From assembly GCA_001692895.1 (NCBI GenBank), contig KV748257.1:558001-622000 (forward strand): a stretch of 64,000 nucleotides of DNA, written 5' to 3'. Origin of the DNA: Cenococcum geophilum 1.58. Taxonomy: Eukaryota > Ascomycota > Dothideomycetes > Gloniales > Gloniaceae. Positions 12,943 through 27,375 of this stretch are shown in pieces. Below the pieces are notes generated by a model, which worked only from the letters and a program-made list of their open reading frames with translations, was not told the DNA's origin and searched no databases. The position numbers were made by a program, and so were the translations under genes. Numbering within the stretch: position 1 is the first letter of the stretch; every line of letters begins with the position of its first letter.

Positions 12943-13368
12943 TGTTACGGACGCTTTAAGTACAATGTTATAACTACTTAGAGAAGAGTTAGAAGAAGCT
13001 AGTTAGTTAATTTAGGCACGGTCCAGAATGGAGCCGGTAGAGCTATATAATAAGGAATGGTAACTAAGGTTATATAATATGATCTGTATAATCTGTGGGA
13101 TCTGCGTAATCTATAATAAAGTAAATAGAGTATACGTATATTACGTACAAGAAGGATTTTATAGGAGTACGGTTGTGTATTTAAGGACCCTTAGTCCCTA
13201 CCTAGATAGTTCCTTCCTTATAGTGATTCTTAGAATATAATTAGAGTTAATCTATTGGGCAACCACTCTACTAGTTGTTATTACGTTGTTAACTTCTATA
13301 CTTGCATTACCTATATACTTAGCCTAATAACGAGTCTACCGTAGTTCCTGCTATAAGGTTCCGTTACA
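12943..13368 (+). repeat. 5' LTR of chromovirus A2
   Basis: 426 bp, TGTTACGGACG to TTCCGTTACA, preceded by TTTAG. Confidence 0.9.
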
Positions 13369-15671
13369 CAATTACTACCTGGTTATAGTATTAATATAAA
13401 AAGTCGAATAATATGCCACTAAAAGCAGCTATTACAACGCTATTGACGGCGGCAACTACTTTGAGATTAGGAAACGACACTAGTATAGTAGACACTGACT
13501 TATAGTAACCTGTAATGGTCGGACAGTTATAAGAGGTAATTGACCAGTTAATAGCTAATAATGCAGCGTTAGAAGAAAGGGTTAATGGGATTGGAGTAGT
13601 AAAGGTTAAGTTACTATCTATTAAGAGATTTTTAGGAGAGAGGTTAAAGCTTAAAGGATTTCTTATGTAAATATACTTTAAAGTTTTATAAGAAGGGGTA
13701 AAGCTACTAACACCTATGGATCGAATAGCCTACGCAGGACTATTCCTGTTAGGAAGAGCACTAGAGTGGTTTAAATTTTACCTTACGGAAACATAAACGA
13801 ATGGAATAACAACTATTAACTAAGATATGCGATTTATATTCTTAGGCTAGAAAGGGTTTATAGAGCGACTTACGCAAATGTTTAGAGACCTGGAATTAAC
13901 AATTATGGCGGAAAGAAAACTCTAAAATATTATGCAATGAACTTTAGCAATTAAGTACATAACGCAGTTTTAGACGCTAGCTATATAAGTTAAATGGAAT
14001 AATAGGGCGCTTATGGTATAGTATAAGTAAGGACTTAAGGCTAAAGTCTAGGACGTAATTATCCCAATAGAAGATGCGGATACCCTAAGGGAACTAATAG
14101 ATTAAGCGATTAAGATCAACAATTAGATTTACTAAAGGGAACAAACTAAGAGAGGTTAAAATAGAGTTCTATAGTTATATAAGGCGTAGAGTACGCAACA
14201 ACTAAAGCTAAGTTAAAAAATATGGTATAGCGTAGAGCTAATGGACCTAAGTGGTACTAAAGAAGCCTATAAAAGATAGAGTAAAAAACTATAAAAACCT
14301 AGAGGTTAAGGATCTAGTGATTATAGGACTAAGGAGTAAAGGCTAAACTAGGGATCTTAGTAGCAGAAGATATTTAGGCGGACTCTATAATAAAGTTAAT
14401 GGTTTAGAGACGGAGCTTATATAAATTATAGGAAATAGGGTCACTTCGCGAGGGATTATAAAGATAGTTAGAGTTACTATATAATAAAGGGAACTAGACT
14501 AGTAGGAAATATATACGTATAAAGGGATAATAGTATACTACGAGGAACGAAAGAGTGTTTAATTAGAAGTTTTGCGTTTTGTTATAATAGCGCATGCCAA
14601 ATTTATAAAGACGCTAAGTATGGCGTAAGCTATTAGCTATAGGAGCTAAAACCTATAGAGTATAGAGGAACTAATAAACTAGTTCGCAGACCGGATATTA
14701 AGGACGATAAATTTGATGAAGGCGAAATATTTTAGGATGACGAGGTAATAAAGGCGGCTTACTGGGAGCACGCGGACCTCCGAGATGTTATACTAAAGGT
14801 AGAGGATAATTCTACTATAGAATAGGGAATATTAGTTAGGATTAAGACCTTACTAGACACAATGTCTATCGCTTTACGAGACGTAAGAGAAGTAGGATAA
14901 CGAATTACTTCGGTACTTGATAAAGGCAAAAGGCCAAAGGCTTAAGATTCTTAAGACGAGATAAGAGACGACTAAGATTCTTAAGATAAGATGAGGTAAG
15001 CTTAAGGACCTATAACGGACGATAACCAATAGAGTAGAGTGGTAGCTTAGTTTAAAGATATATAAATGAGCTTAGGACGAAGTTTCCTACAGGCATAAGA
15101 CTCTTAAGACGAGATAAGAACACTAAGTAAGCCTAGTTAAACTAAGGTAGGGGCTAAGCTTAAGTTAGAAATAAGCTTAGGATTAAAGAATCTAAGGGAT
15201 TAAGAGTTTGGAGTATAAATTAGGACACCTATAAGTAAGAAGTAAGGAGTTTCCTTGTAGATTAGAGAATTTATAGTATAAATAGCAATTAGACTAAAAG
15301 ACAGATATATAGACCTAGAGGACTTACTAGAAGAACGCGGTATTCGGCCTAAATATTAAAAAGTTAATATTAAGATTAAGAAGCAAGAAGACTTTAAGGA
15401 TTTTAGCGCAAGATATAAGCTAAAAGAAACTATGGACGAGTTTAGATAAAGAATTATCGTATAGTAAGAACAGAAACTAGATAAGAGATTTAGTATATTA
15501 GGACGTATAAGGAATAGAGCACTAGTATAAAGAATTACTAATAGGCTTAGAGCAGGTATACTAAGAGCTAAGTAGCTTACTAAATTGGAACATAAAGAGG
15601 ATCTAGGGATTTTAACTAGGTTTAAAGAATAATATACTAAGGGCTGTTATAACGCAGTAATAAGAAGATAC

Positions 15672-15864
15672 TGTTACGGGACGGGGGTAGTGGCTATAAG
15701 ACGTATGTATTTGAGGAGTCTATAAGACGTTACGCGATCGATCGTAAGGGTCGAGGGCGTAAGGAGGTGATATACCTACGCGTAGCTGATATAAGCTATA
15801 CGCGAGGTATACGCGAGAGCACGGGGCTCTCCTATAGAGGCCCCTATGGTAGGGTTCCGTAACA
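15672..15864 (-). repeat. 3' LTR of chromovirus B
   Basis: 193 bp, CpG-rich (contains CGCGATCGATCG), next to GATAC. Confidence 0.9.
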
Positions 15865-18800
15865 CTACCCCCCCTCCTATAGAGGTGGAGCTCTGGCGAC
15901 GCTGTGGTTACTATATATATATAAAAGGGACACTTAGGGTATAGAAAAGAAGAAAGGGGGGTATTGCTAAAGGCTTAAAACAACATTATATAATAAGGCT
16001 TAGTATCTAAGAATCCGACCAATTAGATAACTTTAACCGCCGGTTAAAGATCCTGGACATCTTAACAATATTCTAGTCACGTAATCGCACTTTTCTGCAA
16101 TCTAACGGCAATTTAACAGCAATTTGCCCCTACGTGGTAATGTATAACGGTTTAACTTTATAAGGGCTTCTATAAAGGATTAGGTATAAAATCTCTACTT
16201 AGGCCCAGTTTCTATAGGTTCGCGTAGTAAAAGTCGCTAATTAAATCCTTTACATTTTTAAAGTCTTCCTATAGTTACCATTCTGGCTAATTTATATTAA
16301 ATCCTGTGTATATAGCTCTGTAGTAGAGCCGTCGTCCTCTACCTTTGCTAAAGTATTTAGAGTTAATAATTCGTTTAATAGTCCACTCCTCGTGGTTCTC
16401 GTCTTTATTCTTATCTCAGATTAGTACTAGTAGGGGTTTAGGCTATGTCTACCCTAGTAAGGGGTTAGGCTAGTAAAAGTGTAGTAGCTATAGGTGAAAT
16501 ATAGGCTATATCCCGCGGGTGGCTAGGGTAGGCGGGAGCTCTAGCTCGTATACGGCTCCCTATCAATGACTCGTTTAATTAAGTAGGGGCCGAGGTTCTT
16601 ATAATTAAGTAACTTTATCCCTTACAACGTCAGGGTCCTCAGAGTAAGTGGTCCATACGGGAAAACCTATAAATTTCTAAGTACAGGCACCGAATCTAGC
16701 TAATTTAATTGGTTGGTTCTTATCGATAACCTAAGGACCCATTTTGACGTTGCAAGGGATAGGCCTCTGCGTAGAGATATTACGTATATCTAGCTATACC
16801 TAGTCGCCAACACGTATCTCTAGTGGTGGCGTTTTATAATAGTCGGCGAAGTAGGCCTACTTTACTTAAGCCTAGGCCATTTCTCCCTTGTAGTAGTTGA
16901 GTAGATTTTTTATATAGTCTGTATGCTGGTTAGCAAGTAACATCTTAAGGCGTTTTCTATATGGCAGTTTTTTATTAATAGGTTCTGGTGGTTCTATACC
17001 AGATTAGGGGTAATATCCCTTATTCGCGAAGAATAGGGTAAGTCCTGTAGTAGTTAAGATATAGTTATTCACTGCGAATTTACCTAGTAGGAGGTAATCC
17101 ACCCAGTTATCTTAACTATAGGCGACTACCTGTCGTAGGTACGCTTTTATGCTAGCATTAGCGTTTTCTGGTTGCTTAGCAGTTTTATAGTAGAAGGATA
17201 TAGACATCTTAATGGAGATGCTAAGGCGTTAGCAGATTCGTCTCTATATATTAGAGCTAAACTATATGCCTTAGTTAGACGTAATTAAGTTAGGTAACCT
17301 ATATAATTAGTAGATTTCGCGAAGGAAGGCGTTAGTAATATCGCTAACGACTACGCCTTTAGTTGGGACGTAGTGGCGCTCTTTTATAAGTTGGTATATT
17401 ATTATAAGGATATTCTTATAGGTACGGCCATATCGCTTATAGGGTGGTAGGTTAACAACGAAATCTATAGCGATATCTGCCCATTGTTATATAGGTACTA
17501 GTAGAGGGTATAGTAGTCCTTAATACTTTATATTAAAGGCCTTAGTGCGCTTATAACTATAGCAGGCGCCTATAAAGCGTTTAACTAAGTCTATTATTTT
17601 AGGCCAGAAGTAGTATTAGCTAAGAAGCTTATAGGTTCCTCCTCTACCTAAGTGGCCGCTTAATTAGAGGTTGTAGGCCATTTAGATTAGTTACCGTTAT
17701 AGATTTTTTAAGTTAGGGATAAATAGACGGCCTCTATAATAGAGCCTATTCTCTTTTACTTCTAAGGCTGCTATATTAATCTAGCCTAAGCTTTAGAGTT
17801 TAGTCGGTAGCGTATAGGCGCTAGCAGTCTTTACGGCAATAAGTTAATGCAGTAATAGGTTAATAGAGGTGTTATATACCGTAGTAATAAGCTTATTAAT
17901 TTTAGGAGGTAATTTTAGTTCTATAGTGTGGAGCTAAGGTATAGTTAGCTTTATTATAGGTAGCATACCTAGGGCTAAATTCCGTGCTTTTAGGATTGTT
18001 TATTATTAGAACTAGTTATAGGGGTTATCTTTAGACTAAGGAAGGTCTTATAAGCGGCGTGTTAGGCTATTAGACTTAGTACCTTATACTCTTAGCCTAT
18101 ATATAATTTTAAAGTTAAAACTAAAGAGGAACTCGTTCTAGCGTACTTAGCATTAGTTTAGCTATTTTATAGTTATAAAGTACTTAAGGTTGCAATAATC
18201 CGTAAGGACTTTAGTTGGCTAGTTAGGTTTTACTAAGGAGAGTTATAGTTAGAATTCCTTAAACGCTTATATAATTGTAAAAAGTTCTTTATTATAGATC
18301 TTATAGTTATATTTTTATAATATAAGCTTAGACGAATAGAATGCGACTAGGTGGAGAAAACCGTCGTCACCTATCTAGGAAAGGACGCCTACGTTAACGT
18401 GGTCTAAGGAGTTAGTTTTAAGATAGAGTTATTGTCCTAGTATAAAGTAAGCTAGGATAGGTGCTTTAGTAAAAGCATCTTTAAGGTCTTAGAACGCCTT
18501 CTTGTATTTAGGTATCCAGATAAAACGTAAATATATTTTTCTTCCTTTCGCGAAAAGGCCCTTTATTCACATTATTACTATAAGTGGTGCTATAATACCC
18601 AAGAAGTTGTATATAAATTTTTAATAGAAGTTAGCAAAACTAAGGAAAGCTTATACGTCTTTAATGCAGTTAGGGGTTTACTATTTAGTAATTATATATA
18701 CCTTCTTGGGGTCTATACGGACACCCTTAGTAGTAATAATTAGTCTAAGGTATTTTACTTCTATAACTAAGAATTCGCACTTCTTTAAATTGATATAAAG

Positions 18801-21800
18801 TCCTGCGTCCCTAAGGCGCTGTAGGACCTTTTAAACGTGCTTAGTATACTTAGAAGGGTTATTATTATAAATAAGTATATTGTCTAGGTACGTAGAGTAG
18901 AAGTCGTTAAAGTAGTCCTATAAGGCGTTATTAATATAGCTTTAGAAGTTACCTGGGCCATTATATACGCTAAAGGGCATAACGGTATATTTAAGTTGGC
19001 TAAAGCGCGATATAAATGCGGTTTTCTATTTATTACCTTCTTATATTTAGAGGTAGTTAAAGGCGGCGATAATATTAAGCTTAGTATAGATTTTGGCTTA
19101 GCTAAGCCGCTTAAGAGTCTTATATATAAGCGGTACGGGGTATTAGTTCTTAATTGTAATAGCGTTAAGTTTTCTATAGTTAACGCAGAATTAAATACCT
19201 CCTCCTGGCTTCTTAGTAAGGAGAATAGGGGCGGCTGCTAGGGATATACTGGGGCGAATAAACCCTTTATTAAGGTGCTCGTTAATATATTTTTTAACAA
19301 CTAGAAGTTCGTCTTTTAATATTAAGTAGGGTCTCTTATAGGGTAGCGTTTTTCCTTATTTAATATTAATAGTATAGTTATTAGGTTAATATAGGGGGAG
19401 TATATCTACGCTCTTTTATAAGCATATGTTAATAAAGTTATAGTACCTCTTAGAGAGGAGCTTACGGAGTTCCTTATTGGTAAGTCCTTTTTTAAGCTTT
19501 ATAAACTTCTTAAAGTCTAAAGGTAAAAGTCTATAGAGTTCTACGGGGGCATTGTTTTCTAAAAGGTTAACTATGTCTATCCTATTACTATAAAGGACGT
19601 AGTCCTATTCTTTATTAAGCTTATATAGTTGTAATTAGAAGGCTGCGGTAACGGTTTAGCCTTTCCTATATGCTATACGGTAAAAGGCCGCAGCACTTAC
19701 ATAGTGGTAGTTAGTCGTAGGTAGGGTAATAAGGGGTTCCTTAGGTTGGTATCCTAGGGAGTAGATAGAGGCGGCTAGGCCATATCCTAGGCAGGTCTCT
19801 TTATAGTATTTAGAGTTAAAGGTTACTTCTCTCTTTTTCTAGTTAATGGCGGGGTTATATTATTCAAGCTAGTTTATTCTAAGGATAATAGGGTAGTTAG
19901 CAAGTGGTATAATATAGGCCTAAAGTTCTTCCTAGTGCCCATTTATATCTAGGTAGAGTTATACTATATAGGTAATCTTCTATGCGGTATAACTACCATT
20001 AGCGAGTTATAGGGCGCGGGCTTTAGTAAGGGGTAAGGTAGGTAGGTTATAAGTACGCACAAATTAGATATCTACAAATTTATTAATAGCTCTATAATTA
20101 ATTATAGAACGGCTTTTATATTATTTTTTAGTAGTAGTTCCTATTACGGGTAAAACTATCTGTTTCCGTCTATTTATCTTTACTAAGTTATTTATTAAGC
20201 AGGCCAATATATAGATCCCCTTATTATTAGGGCGTTATAACCTATAACTTAGGGCTAGGACTTAGCGTTTTCCGTTTCCGTATCCGACTCTACTACTATT
20301 ACTACGTCTTCGTCTTATACAGTAGTAGTACATAGCAACATATTTGGTATTTAAGGTACTAGGTTAGGTATTAGGCGGCGGCTACTAAACCTAGCTATTA
20401 GGTAGTTTAGGCTATAGCTATAACAGCCTTCTTAATAATATCTATAGTAACGCTTTAGCTTCTAGAGTAGCTCGCGTTCTCTATCTAGTAGCTTTTACAG
20501 GAAGGTTAGTATAGAAAGGTTAATATTAGGACCAGTAGTATTACTTAGGGTAGTAGGCGTTAGTAGTTTAGTAGGTCCGGAGGGCTTTTATAGGGAGGTC
20601 TTTAGGTAAGGGTTTACAGTAGCAATCTAATTTAGTCGTTGTTCAATCTTCTATATAGCTGCTACCATATTATAAACATTATTATAGTTATAGCTGGCGG
20701 CTGCGTAACTAAGGCGATAAGTAACTTTTTTAAGGAGATCTTTCTAGTCTTTAGTATCATCTCGGGCGAGGGCTCTAGTATATTCCTAGAATTTAACATA
20801 GAACTTATTAAATAATTTAGTAGGGCTTATCTTTAGGGCATATAGTTTAGCTCGGTTGGTAGCCAGTAGGTTATAGTCGCGGTATATTAGGTTAAGATTA
20901 TTAAGGACTTTTTAGTAGGACTGCTACTTCTAGGGGCTATTGGTCTTCTATTAGGCGAAGAGTCTATTAAATAGTATACCCTTTATTCGCCCGATAATAT
21001 AGCCAATCTTAGTATCTTCCGTAGGAAAAAGGTAGGCGCTCTAAGTTAGTTTTTTACAGATTTATATCTTCTAGTGGCTATATTCTTTACGGTCTCCTTA
21101 AAAAACTAGGGGATTAGGGTAACGTATATTAGACCCTACGGTAGCAGCTTAGGTTCGGTTGTTATAGCTTTTATTATCGCTTTAGTAGGGGTTCCCGTTA
21201 GGTAAGGCTGCTTAGCGCTAACCCTCTATTAAGTATTAAGTAGGTAAAGTTGCCGGGGGCGTAAAGACTTAAGTAGCGTTATATATAGTAGAGAGGTATC
21301 TAGCGTTATTATAAATATGCTTATTAAGCTAAGATTATAGGTATTTAATTATGCCTTCTCTTTTAGTGACTGTAGCAATAAGTGCAATCTTAGCCTTCTT
21401 TAACTATTAAACGTCGCGTTTAGATACGCGGAGGTTATCTTTAGTTTCTTAACGCGTGTTATTAGCGAGCGCCTTATAAGCTTATAGGTCTTGGATAATA
21501 TCGTGATTTTAGGTAATACGCATCTTGGCTTATATAAGCTTTAGGTAGTAGTTCTATAGAAGGCGGTAGTATTTATCGAGTTCTTATGCTACCATTTTTA
21601 TAAACGTCTCGGCGTCTTATATTTCAATTTTAATAGGTAATAGCCCTTCCGCTTACTTGTCCGTAGTTATATAGTTAATAAAAGATAAGACATTATTAGT
21701 GTCCATCTCCTTAGGGATTAAGGCTAGGGCTAATAAATTAAATTCTCCTGGGATTAATTGGCGTCGCAGGTTAAGTATAGGTATTGGATTGTTCTTTAGG

Positions 21801-21965
21801 TTTAATATAGTGGCTAGTAAGGAATATTGTCTTACTATTATAGGTTCCTTAGAAGTATAAAGTGAGGTAACTCGTAGGCACGCTGCTTCTAGCAGCGCCT
21901 ATAGTATTACAAAGACGTAGAATTGGTCGTAGGCTAGATATCGGTGGTAAAAAGGCGCAACGTAA

Positions 21966-22158
21966 TGTCATGGGACGGGGGCAGTGGCTATAAGACGTAT
22001 GTATTTAAGGAGTCTATAAGACGTTACGCGATCGATCGTAAGGGTCGAGGGCGTAAGGAGGTGATATACCTACGCGTAGCTGATATAAGCTGTACGCGAG
22101 GTGTACGCGAGAGCACGGGGCTCTCCTATGGAGGCCCCTGCGGTGGGGTTCCGTGACA
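21966..22158 (-). repeat. 5' LTR of chromovirus B
   Basis: 193 bp, same boundaries as the other copy; followed by GATAC. The 70-codon open frame over it is an LTR artefact. Confidence 0.9.
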
Positions 22159-25100
22159 GATACTTTCTTATGGATAAGCCGTATATACTTTAGTAGCTAT
22201 ACTAAAAGTGGTATAGGCAAAGGCATAATGATAAGTAGGAAGATTTTTATATATAGCTAGACGAAAAAGTTATCTAAGACTACCTAATTATAGAAAAGGC
22301 CATAAACTATATTAAAGGGGCCTTAATTATAATATTAAAGGATCTAAAGGAGCGCTTAGAGGACTAGAAAAATAAAAGATGTATCTTAGTACCTGCGAAT
22401 AAAGTTATAACACTTAGATTAATATAATAAAGGTTTAAACTTAAGGATAAAGACGAGCTAAGAGTTAACCTAAGACACTAAGTATATTATACACTATTAT
22501 AGATCGTATGTATAGATGATGCGTATAATATATATAAAGCACCAAAAGATAAGCACTATAAGTATCCTATAAGAATGTATTAGATAATAGACGAATAGAA
22601 GTATAGGAATGCTAAGTATATACATAGCTAGCATCTAGTAGAAGTTTAGGAGTTAGGCGACTTAATACTTTAACCAGAAAGATTCCTTACGGAAGAATGC
22701 CTAGACGGATAATAGTGGTAGAAATGCCTGGAAAATACGTGTTTATGGTATATTAAAGATAAAAAGCGAACTAAGTATTAGCTTAAGTTGGACTAAGTAT
22801 AAATAGGATTAAGCAGCTAATAGTTAGGAAAAGTAGAGGCCTATAGGACCAGAGGGAGCTAATAGTAGAGCCTTAGACCCTTAAAGGAATTTAAGGATAA
22901 TACCTAAATTTATAAATTAAGTGGCAGGATTAATAGTTTAAGGCATTAATAGATAGTGGAGTAATAAGGAACTATATCTCGCTAGCAGCAGTTAAAAGGA
23001 TAGGTTTACTATATAGGAAAAAGGAGTACCCTTACCTATTAGTGACAATTTTAGGAGATCTAATAACCTATAGAGGAGGGATTATTAATCTTAAAACAGG
23101 ACCTATTTAGTTAACTATTAAAGGGAGATAAATTAAGATGTCTTTTAATATATTACTATTGGGAAACAATAAGGCAGTATTAGGAATGCCTTAGTTATAG
23201 GAATATAATCTAAAGATCAATTGGATTATAGGTTAGGTTAATATTAGGGATACTTAACGCTATAAGATGCGATAATAAGCTAAATTAGTATAGTACTAAG
23301 TAGGAGTAACGTATAAAGAAACGGAGAAAGGACTAAGTTACATATTAAAGAGATACTATAAGTATAGCAAAAAACTATGGTTACTAAAGAGCGAGAAGCT
23401 ATTAGAGTATATAGTATAGGACTATAAGATAGAATTAGAACTAGAAATAAGTTTAAGGTTTTTTCTAATATATAAGCTTACTAAAGAGGAAAATAAAGTA
23501 TTAAAAGAGTTTATCTAGGAAAACCTATAAAAGGGATACATTAGACTATTATAGTTATTAGTAGGTTATCTAGTACTATTTATACTAAAAAAGAATGGTA
23601 AACTAAGGCTATATATTAACTATAGACAGTTAAACAGTATTACTAGGAAGGATAGGTATCCTTTACCCTTAATTAGCAAAATCTAAGATAGGATAGGTAA
23701 CGCATAAATCTTTATAAAGATAGATCTGAGATAGGCGTACTATTAGATTAGGATTAAAGAAGGCGATAGGTAAAAGGCAGCCTTTAGGTTAAAGGAAGGA
23801 CTATATAAACCATTAGTTATACAATTTAGGCTTATAAACGCACCAGCAACGTTCCAGAAGCGTATTAACAATATATTAGAAGAATATTTGGATAAATTTG
23901 TTATAGTATATCTTAACGATATTATTATCTACTTAATAACTAAGGAAGAATACAGGGAATACGTTAAATGGGTCTTAAGGAGACTATAAGAAGAACGGAT
24001 GCTAGTAGCGATTAAAAAATGCGAGTTCTTTACTAGGAAGACAGATTTTATTAGATTTATTATTAAACTAGGCTAACTTAGTATAGATCTAAAGAAGATT
24101 AAGGCTATAGTAAATTAGTAAAAACTAGAGAACGTTATATAGCTAAAATTGTTTTTAGGGGTTTGCAATTACTATAGAAGGTTTATAGCGTAGTGGTTAA
24201 AGAATATTAAGCTATTTACGCGATTAACAAAAAAAGAAGAACTATAGGCATGGGGAGAGGAATAGTAGGAACTCTTTAAGAAAGTTAAAGAGTTGTTTAC
24301 CTAGGAGCTAGTTTTAAAAATCTATTAACTAGGACTAGAGACGGTTGTAGAAACAGATATATTGGACTATATACTAGGGGCGTGCTTTATGCAGAAATAT
24401 TAAGATAGATAGCACCTAGTGGCATACTATAGTTGGAAGATAATACTACTAGAGTTAAACTATGACATCTATAATAAGGAGTTATTAGGTATAGTTACAG
24501 CATTAAAGGAATAGAGAGTATTTTTACAAGGTATAGAAAAACCATTTATAGTTAAAACGGATTATAAGAACCTAATAGGATCCCTAATAATAAAGGAGCT
24601 TAACTAAAGATAGGTTAGATAGGCAGAGATACTTATAGAATACTATTTTAAAATTTAATATACTAAGGGTACAGATAACACACGAGTAGATGCTCTAAGT
24701 TATAAGGCTAAACTATAGAACGATAAAAAGCTATTAGGGGCTTTATTGCGAAAAGATATAGATGGATTAATTAGATATAATTATCCAAAAATTATAGCAA
24801 CTTAAGAAGAGTTAGGTAAGGTCTATAAAACACTAGGAAGCTTTTAGGTATAAAGAATTCTAGAAGCATAACTAGAAGATCCGTAAATAGATATATACAA
24901 GAATTAAGAAGTAACGTATATCCTAAAAAGCATAGCAGAATAATTTATAGAAGATTTCTATAAGGGAATAACTTAAGGATATAACAGAGCCATAGGCTTA
25001 GTGTTAAGACTTTAAGAGGAGTATATTATTAATAGAATCTAGGAACTAGCGCGAAAAGGTATAAAAGAATATCTAGATTACTAAAGAAATAAACTGACGA

Positions 25101-26049
25101 GGTATAAGCTGTATAGAGGGCTATAACCTATTAAAACACCTAAAAGACTATAGGAGGTTATATTATAGGACTTTATTATTAAGTTACTAAAGTTAAGAGA
25201 TCCTATTACCGGATAAGATTATAACGCAATCTTAGTAATAGTAGATAAGCTTACAAAGTAGGGATACTTTATAGCATATACAGAAGAGATATTAGTAGAA
25301 GATATCGCTAGAATCTATATTAAGGAAGTATTTATAAAACATAGAGCATTAAATAAGATTATATCGGACAGAGATTTAAGATTCGTAGCAGTATTTTAGG
25401 AAGTATTCTTAGCGGAATAAGGAGTTAGAGCAGCAACTTCTACTATATATTATCCGCAGACAGACAGTTAGACGGAAAGACTAAATTAGACACTAAAGCA
25501 GTATCTAAGATACTATATTAATTACGCACAGAATAATTGGGTATTATTATTACCAGTTATATAGTTTGCATATAATATAACACCTTAAGAAGGAATAGGC
25601 ATATTACTATTTAAGGCGAATTATAGATATAAGCTAAGGATATTGTTATTACTATAATAAGCGAAGAAAACGAGTAGTATAGCTAAACAAAGAATGGAGA
25701 TATTAATAAATCTTTATAAAGACCTTACGGAAATAGTAAAGATAGTATAACAGAGAATGAAAAGGTACTATAATGCTAAGAGATCTAAGGGACTAGATCT
25801 TAAGGAGGGAGATAAAGTGTAGCTACTATACAAAAATTTTAAGAGTTGACGACTAAGTAAGAAGTTGGACCATATTAGACTAGGACCTTTTAAAATTAAG
25901 TAAAGAATTTTACTGGTTACGTTTAAGTTAAACCTACTAGCTAAAATGAAGATCTACCCTATATAGCATATTGTAATGCTAGAACTAGTATATAGGGATA
26001 TTAAGCTACCAGTCTATAAGGCAGACACGTATAGAGGATAAAAAGAAGA

Positions 26050-26210
26050 CAAATAGCAAGTTTTAAGGATTGTTAATTATAAGGATATTGACGATAAAAC
26101 ATAGTATAAGGTAAAGTGGATAGGCTATACTAAGACTACCTAGAAGCTACTAGAAAATTTAAAAAATGCTATAGGAAAGGTATAGGAGTATTAGAAGAAA
26201 TTAGGTTAGG
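26050..26210 (+). other. Chromodomain region at the C-terminus of A2 pol
   Basis: Short recognisable blocks (VKWIGYTK and, after it, LLENLKN) fit the chromodomain pattern of a hydrophobic strand, an aromatic-rich KWxGY block and a helix. Known chromovirus chromodomains direct integration to H3K9-methylated chromatin; that role here is inferred. Confidence 0.75.
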
Positions 26211-26948
26211 TAGTATTAATAAGAAAAAATCGCTAAAAAATAAGTTACCTAAGGGGGACCTAAGAAGAGCAGTTACTAAACTACTCGGATCTGTTTCCTT
26301 CTTAGTTAAAAGAGAATCCGTTTTTTTATTACTAAGTTCCTGTAGACCCTATTCTATAAGTTTCTACTTTTTAGAACGAACCTTTTTACGTACCTTCTTA
26401 AGACGGATTAACCGAGTGGACGCTATAAGACGAGACTTAAGGGCCCGTTACTAAGCATCAGCAGCCTCTCGTTTAGCGTCCCAAGAATTGCGCAATTTAG
26501 TAAAAGTAATAGACAGTTTATTATCTAGCTACGTAGTAGTAGATTAAATATAAGACCCTAAAATAAATTAATTAGGGAACTAGACGACTATTAAAAGTAA
26601 TAGGTTATATATATTTAGCATTAGAGACAAAGTAAACGTTATAGAATAAACGAATATTTGCTTTAGTGCACTCTAAGTAAGAGGACGGTTATTATAAAGA
26701 TAGGTTTGCTAACGCAATACAAACTAATCCCTCTTCCAAATAGCGAGAATATAAAGATGGTATAATCTTACTAAGAGATAATATCGCAGCAATAGTGCGA
26801 ATACGACGAACAGTTAAGGAAGAAGAAATTGCTTTAGGTATAATAAGTAATAATATTAACTAAATTAATTAGACGGATATTATACCTCTAGTAAACGACT
26901 TAAAGACGTTTAGGATCTTTAAGGACGAAGATAGAGAGGAGGGAGATA

Positions 26949-27375
26949 GTGTTACGGACGCTTTAAGTATAATGTTATAACTACTTAGAGAAGAGTTAGA
27001 AGAAGCTAGTTAGTTAATTTAGGTATAGTCTAAAATGGAGCCAGTAGAGCTATATGACGAGGAATAGTAACTAAGGTTATATAATATAATTTATATAATT
27101 TATAGGATCTACGTAATCCGTAATAGAGTAGATAGAGCACACATATATTATATATAAGAAGGATTTTATAGGAGTACGGTTATGTATTTAAGGACCCTTA
27201 GTCCCTACCTAGATAGTTCCTTCCTTATAATAATTCTTAGAATACAATTAGAGTTAATCTATTAGGCAACCACTCTGCTAGTTATTATTACATTGTTGAC
27301 TTCTATACTTGCATTACCTATATACTTAGCCTAATAACAAGCCTACCGTAGTTCCTGCTACAAAGTTCTATTATA
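26949..27375 (+). repeat. 3' LTR of chromovirus A2
   Basis: 427 bp; differences from the 5' LTR are almost all transitions. Followed by TTTAG. Confidence 0.9.

Larger units (their letters stand above)
15672..22158 (-). mobile_element. Complete chromovirus B, minus strand, with LTRs, TSD and chromodomain
   Basis: 193-bp LTRs (15672-15864, 21966-22158) flanked by a perfect GATAC duplication (15667-15671, 22159-22163) inside A2, between its gag and protease. The body reads on the minus strand: gag about 21900-20400, zinc-knuckle region near 20430-20380, protease about 20150-19850, reverse transcriptase about 19450-18600, RNase H about 18400-18000, integrase about 17800-16850, chromodomain about 16400-16230. 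A purine tract lies right next to the 3' LTR (GGAGGGGGGTAG on the minus strand, 15865-15880). Length 6,487 bp. The LTRs differ at about 11 transitions. Whole in structure, broken by RIP. Youngest layer of this branch of the nest. Confidence 0.92.
12943..27375 (+). mobile_element. Complete chromovirus (Ty3/Gypsy) A2 with LTRs, TSD and C-terminal chromodomain; split by element B
   Basis: LTRs of 426 and 427 bp (12943-13368, 26949-27375) start TGTTACGGACGCTTTAAG. TSD TTTAG lies at 12938-12942 and 27376-27380. The uninterrupted site is present once in LINE C2 at 38930-38934. Order on the plus strand: gag from about 13414, zinc-knuckle region near 14415-14460, protease about 22920-23170, reverse transcriptase about 23500-24080, RNase H about 24330-24700, integrase about 25000-25650, chromodomain about 26050-26210. 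A purine tract (GAGAGGAGGGAGATAG) precedes the 3' LTR. Without B it is about 7.9 kb. Structurally whole, broken by many RIP changes. Confidence 0.92.

Noticed and set aside
21944-22156. 70-codon open frame rich in Arg and Gly
   Set aside because: It covers the 5' LTR of chromovirus B, which reads on the other strand.
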